Assembly (NCBI GenBank): GCA_049999805.1
Contig: JBNGIO010002041.1
Span: forward strand, 1 to 29,610
DNA: 29,610 bases
Reading direction: 5' to 3'
Source of the DNA: Folioceros fuciformis
Taxonomy: Eukaryota; Anthocerotophyta; Anthocerotopsida; Anthocerotales
Part shown: in pieces, positions 27,792 to 29,610 of the stretch
How positions within the stretch are numbered: the stretch's first letter is position 1
How the letters are laid out: every line of letters begins with the position of its first letter
The notes under the pieces: generated by a model
Database searches by the model: none
What the model was told of the DNA's origin: nothing
What the model saw: only the letters and a program-made list of their open reading frames with translations
Program-made: the position numbers and the translations under genes

Positions 27792-29610
27792 ATGGCCCCA
27801 GCGAGGAAGCGCGAAGGTCTGGGCTCTGGGATCCGTAATGCCAACCGGCAGCAGGTGGCAGCAGTGGGGAAGCGCAAGCAGGGGAAAGCGGTGGAGCAGC
27901 CGGATTCCAATAAGGATCTCTTCGCGGATGCGGACGGGGCGTTGTCCGATTCTGATGGTGTTGCGGACGACGATTTCTTGATAGGGAATGTGCAAGGGTT
28001 GGACGGGAATGAGGAGCTGAGCAGCAGTGGTGATGAGGAGGAGGAGGAAGAAGCGGGAGAGGAAGAGGAAGAAGAGCAGACTAGAGATGCAAAATTTCAG
28101 CTGAAGGCCGATAAGGCTGGTAAGAAGGATAGCAAGGGGAGGAAGAAGGAGAAGAAGGGGTTCAGTGATGACAACAGGGCCTGGTTGAAGCTGAAGGCGA
28201 CGGACATCGAGTCCGATGACGACGCAGACCGAGGCGAGGGTTTCAGTTCCGAGGGTGGAAGTGATGGGGAGCTGGAGGTTGAGAAGAAGGCGAGGAAGCT
28301 GGATTTTTCTAAGGCGCGCGAGGAAAAAGAAGCTGCGGAGGAGCTGCAATTAAATATTCGAGGACAGGGAGATGATTTTGAGTTGCCGACGGAGGAGGAG
28401 TTGGAGGAGGAGGCAAGGTCCCCTCCCGATCTGCCGACGTTGCAACGGCGGATTAAGGATATCGTCCGGGTTTTGTCTAACTTCAGGGCTCTCAGGAGGG
28501 AAGGAGTTCCCCGCTCCGAGTATACGAAGCGGCTAGCAGTGGATTTGGCTGCGTACTATGGGTATAACGCTTTTTTGCTGGACACGTTTCTGCAGATGTT
28601 TCCGATTGCGGAGGCTATTGAGTTTCTTGAGGCGAATGAGAAGCCGCGACCTGTGTCGCTGCGAACGAATACTTTGAAGGCGCGGAGGCGGGATCTGGCG
28701 GCCGTGTTAATCAACAGGGGGGTTAACTTGGATCCTCTTGGGAAGTGGTCCAAGGTTGGATTGGTTGTGTACGAATCTCAGGTACCCGTTGGAGCGACCC
28801 CAGAGTACATGGCTGGGCATTACATGCTTCAGAGTGCTTGCTCGTTTCTTCCCGTTATGGCTTTGGCAGCTCAAGAGAGGGAGCGGGTCGTTGACATGGC
28901 TGCTGCACCAGGGGGCAAGACAACCTACATAGCTGCATTGATGAAGAACACGGGAGTCATTTTTGCCAATGAGCTGAAGAAGCCTAGGCTGAAGTCTCTC
29001 TGTGCGAATATTCATCGTATGGGGGTAACGAACACCATCGTATGCAACTACGATGGACGTCAGCTCCCGAAAATCTTAGGTCACAATATCGCGGACAGGG
29101 TATTGCTGGATGCGCCTTGCAGTGGCACCGGAATCATTGCCAAGGATCAGTCGGTTAAGGTTAGTAAAAGTGCAGATGACATCCAGCGATGCGCTGCACT
29201 TCAAAAGGAATTGATTCTGGCTGCTATTGATATGGTGGATGCCGCATCTAAGACGGGCGGCTACGTTGTGTACTCGACGTGTTCAGTGCTGGTGGGCGAG
29301 AATGAAGCTGTTGTGGACTACGCGTTACGGAAGCGGGATGTCAAGGTTGTGCCCTGTGGGCTTGATTTCGGTCGCCCTGGGTTTATAAAATTTAGGGAAC
29401 ATAGATTCCACACATCATTAGTCAACACCAGGCGGTTCTACCCTCATGTCCACAATCTGGACGGTTTCTTCGTTGCAAAACTGAAGAAACTCAGCAACAA
29501 GAAAATTACTCCAGAGTCTCAAGATGATCAGTCTGGAGGGATTGCAGGCACCGCTTTGGAAAATTCGCACACGGCGGATGAGAATGGGGATACTGTTATG
29601 CATCTAGAAG
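27792..29610 (+). CDS. NOP2: NOP2-like rRNA (cytosine-5) methyltransferase, 3' end beyond window
   Basis: The frame is open from ATG 27792 to the window end: 606 codons without stop or intron, so the gene is truncated only by the window. The first 200 residues are acidic/Lys-rich, typical of nucleolar NOP2. Then comes the [12 protein letters not shown] segment of the NOP2/NSUN family and the Rossmann methyltransferase core. SAM motif I is [10 protein letters not shown] (368-377). Motif IV is DAPCSGTG (440-447) with Cys443, and motif VI is STCS with Cys497; these two cysteines are the release and catalytic residues of RNA m5C enzymes. NOP2 methylates 25S rRNA and is needed for 60S ribosome assembly in the nucleolus. 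The C-terminal part shown after [16 protein letters not shown] is the usual basic/acidic tail. It is head-to-head with TAF1. Confidence 0.95.
   Translation, partial: MAPARKREGLGSGIRNANRQQVAAVGKRKQGKAVEQPDSNKDLFADADGALSDSDGVADDDFLIGNVQGLDGNEELSSSGDEEEEEEAGEEEEEEQTRDAKFQLKADKAGKKDSKGRKKEKKGFSDDNRAWLKLKATDIESDDDADRGEGFSSEGGSDGELEVEKKARKLDFSKAREEKEAAEELQLNIRGQGDDFELPTEEELEEEARSPPDLPTLQRRIKDIVRVLSNFRALRREGVPRSEYTKRLAVDLAAYYGYNAFLLDTFLQMFPIAEAIEFLEANEKPRPVSLRTNTLKARRRDLAAVLINRGVNLDPLGKWSKVGLVVYESQVPVGATPEYMAGHYMLQSACSFLPVMALAAQERERVVDMAAAPGGKTTYIAALMKNTGVIFANELKKPRLKSLCANIHRMGVTNTIVCNYDGRQLPKILGHNIADRVLLDAPCSGTGIIAKDQSVKVSKSADDIQRCAALQKELILAAIDMVDAASKTGGYVVYSTCSVLVGENEAVVDYALRKRDVKVVPCGLDFGRPGFIKFREHRFHTSLVNTRRFYPHVHNLDGFFVAKLKKLSNKKITPESQDDQSGGIAGTALENSHTADENGDTVMHLE

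Noticed and set aside
27744-28349. 201-aa Leu-rich frame on the - strand that looks membrane-like
   Set aside because: It is the antisense shadow of the acidic/Lys-rich NOP2 N-terminus.
1-29610. CRISPR arrays, operons, tRNA or rRNA genes
   Set aside because: Spliced genes show eukaryotic nuclear DNA. The regular repeats are protein-coding PPR or TAF1 units or intergenic tandem repeats, and no tRNA or rRNA sequence was recognised by eye; a covariance-model scan would be decisive.

Overview
This window is nuclear DNA of a green plant of the streptophyte line. It carries plant-type gene families: an F-box/kelch protein, plastid ABCI10, a P-class pentatricopeptide repeat (PPR) protein, an SR45a-like splicing factor, plant-form TAF1 with an internal ubiquitin-like domain, and NOP2. 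Genes are split by many short spliceosomal introns, mostly 80-165 bp. Close gene spacing, short introns and roughly balanced base composition suggest a compact genome of bryophyte or lycophyte grade, or a streptophyte alga. The species cannot be fixed from the sequence alone. All exon structures below were read by hand from splice signals, reading phase and recalled family similarity; no alignment or transcript data were available.

Layout, left to right: intronless F-box/kelch gene (+, 423-1853); intronless short-chain dehydrogenase (-, 2249-3016); seven-exon TSPO membrane protein (+, 3996-5133); six-exon SR45a-like splicing factor (-, 6509-9183); six-exon plastid ABCI10 ATPase (+, 9329-10766); PPR gene with 21 perfect-length repeats (-, 11513-14500); four-exon UPF0548/DUF1990 gene (+, 14718-15643); a 3.2 kb AT-richer, repeat-bearing spacer; twenty-exon TAF1 (-, 18838-27560); and the 5' 606 codons of NOP2 (+, 27792 to the window end).

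The nine genes alternate strictly in strand, giving four head-to-head pairs: SDR/TSPO, SR45a/ABCI10, PPR/UPF0548 and TAF1/NOP2. Three of these have only 145-231 bp between start codons, so shared bidirectional promoters are likely. The TAF1/NOP2 promoter carries a telo-box, a motif typical of plant ribosome-biogenesis genes. The neighbours do not form one pathway; they are mostly housekeeping functions (transcription initiation, splicing, rRNA methylation, organelle RNA and plastid transport) plus stress-type SDR and TSPO genes.

I found no novel multi-gene system. The most unusual items are a 48-bp coding repeat expanded five-fold in TAF1 next to a conserved motif, a probable GC-AG intron in TAF1, a candidate poison splice site in the SR45a-like gene, a PPR array clean enough for RNA-target prediction, and the alternating head-to-head gene order.
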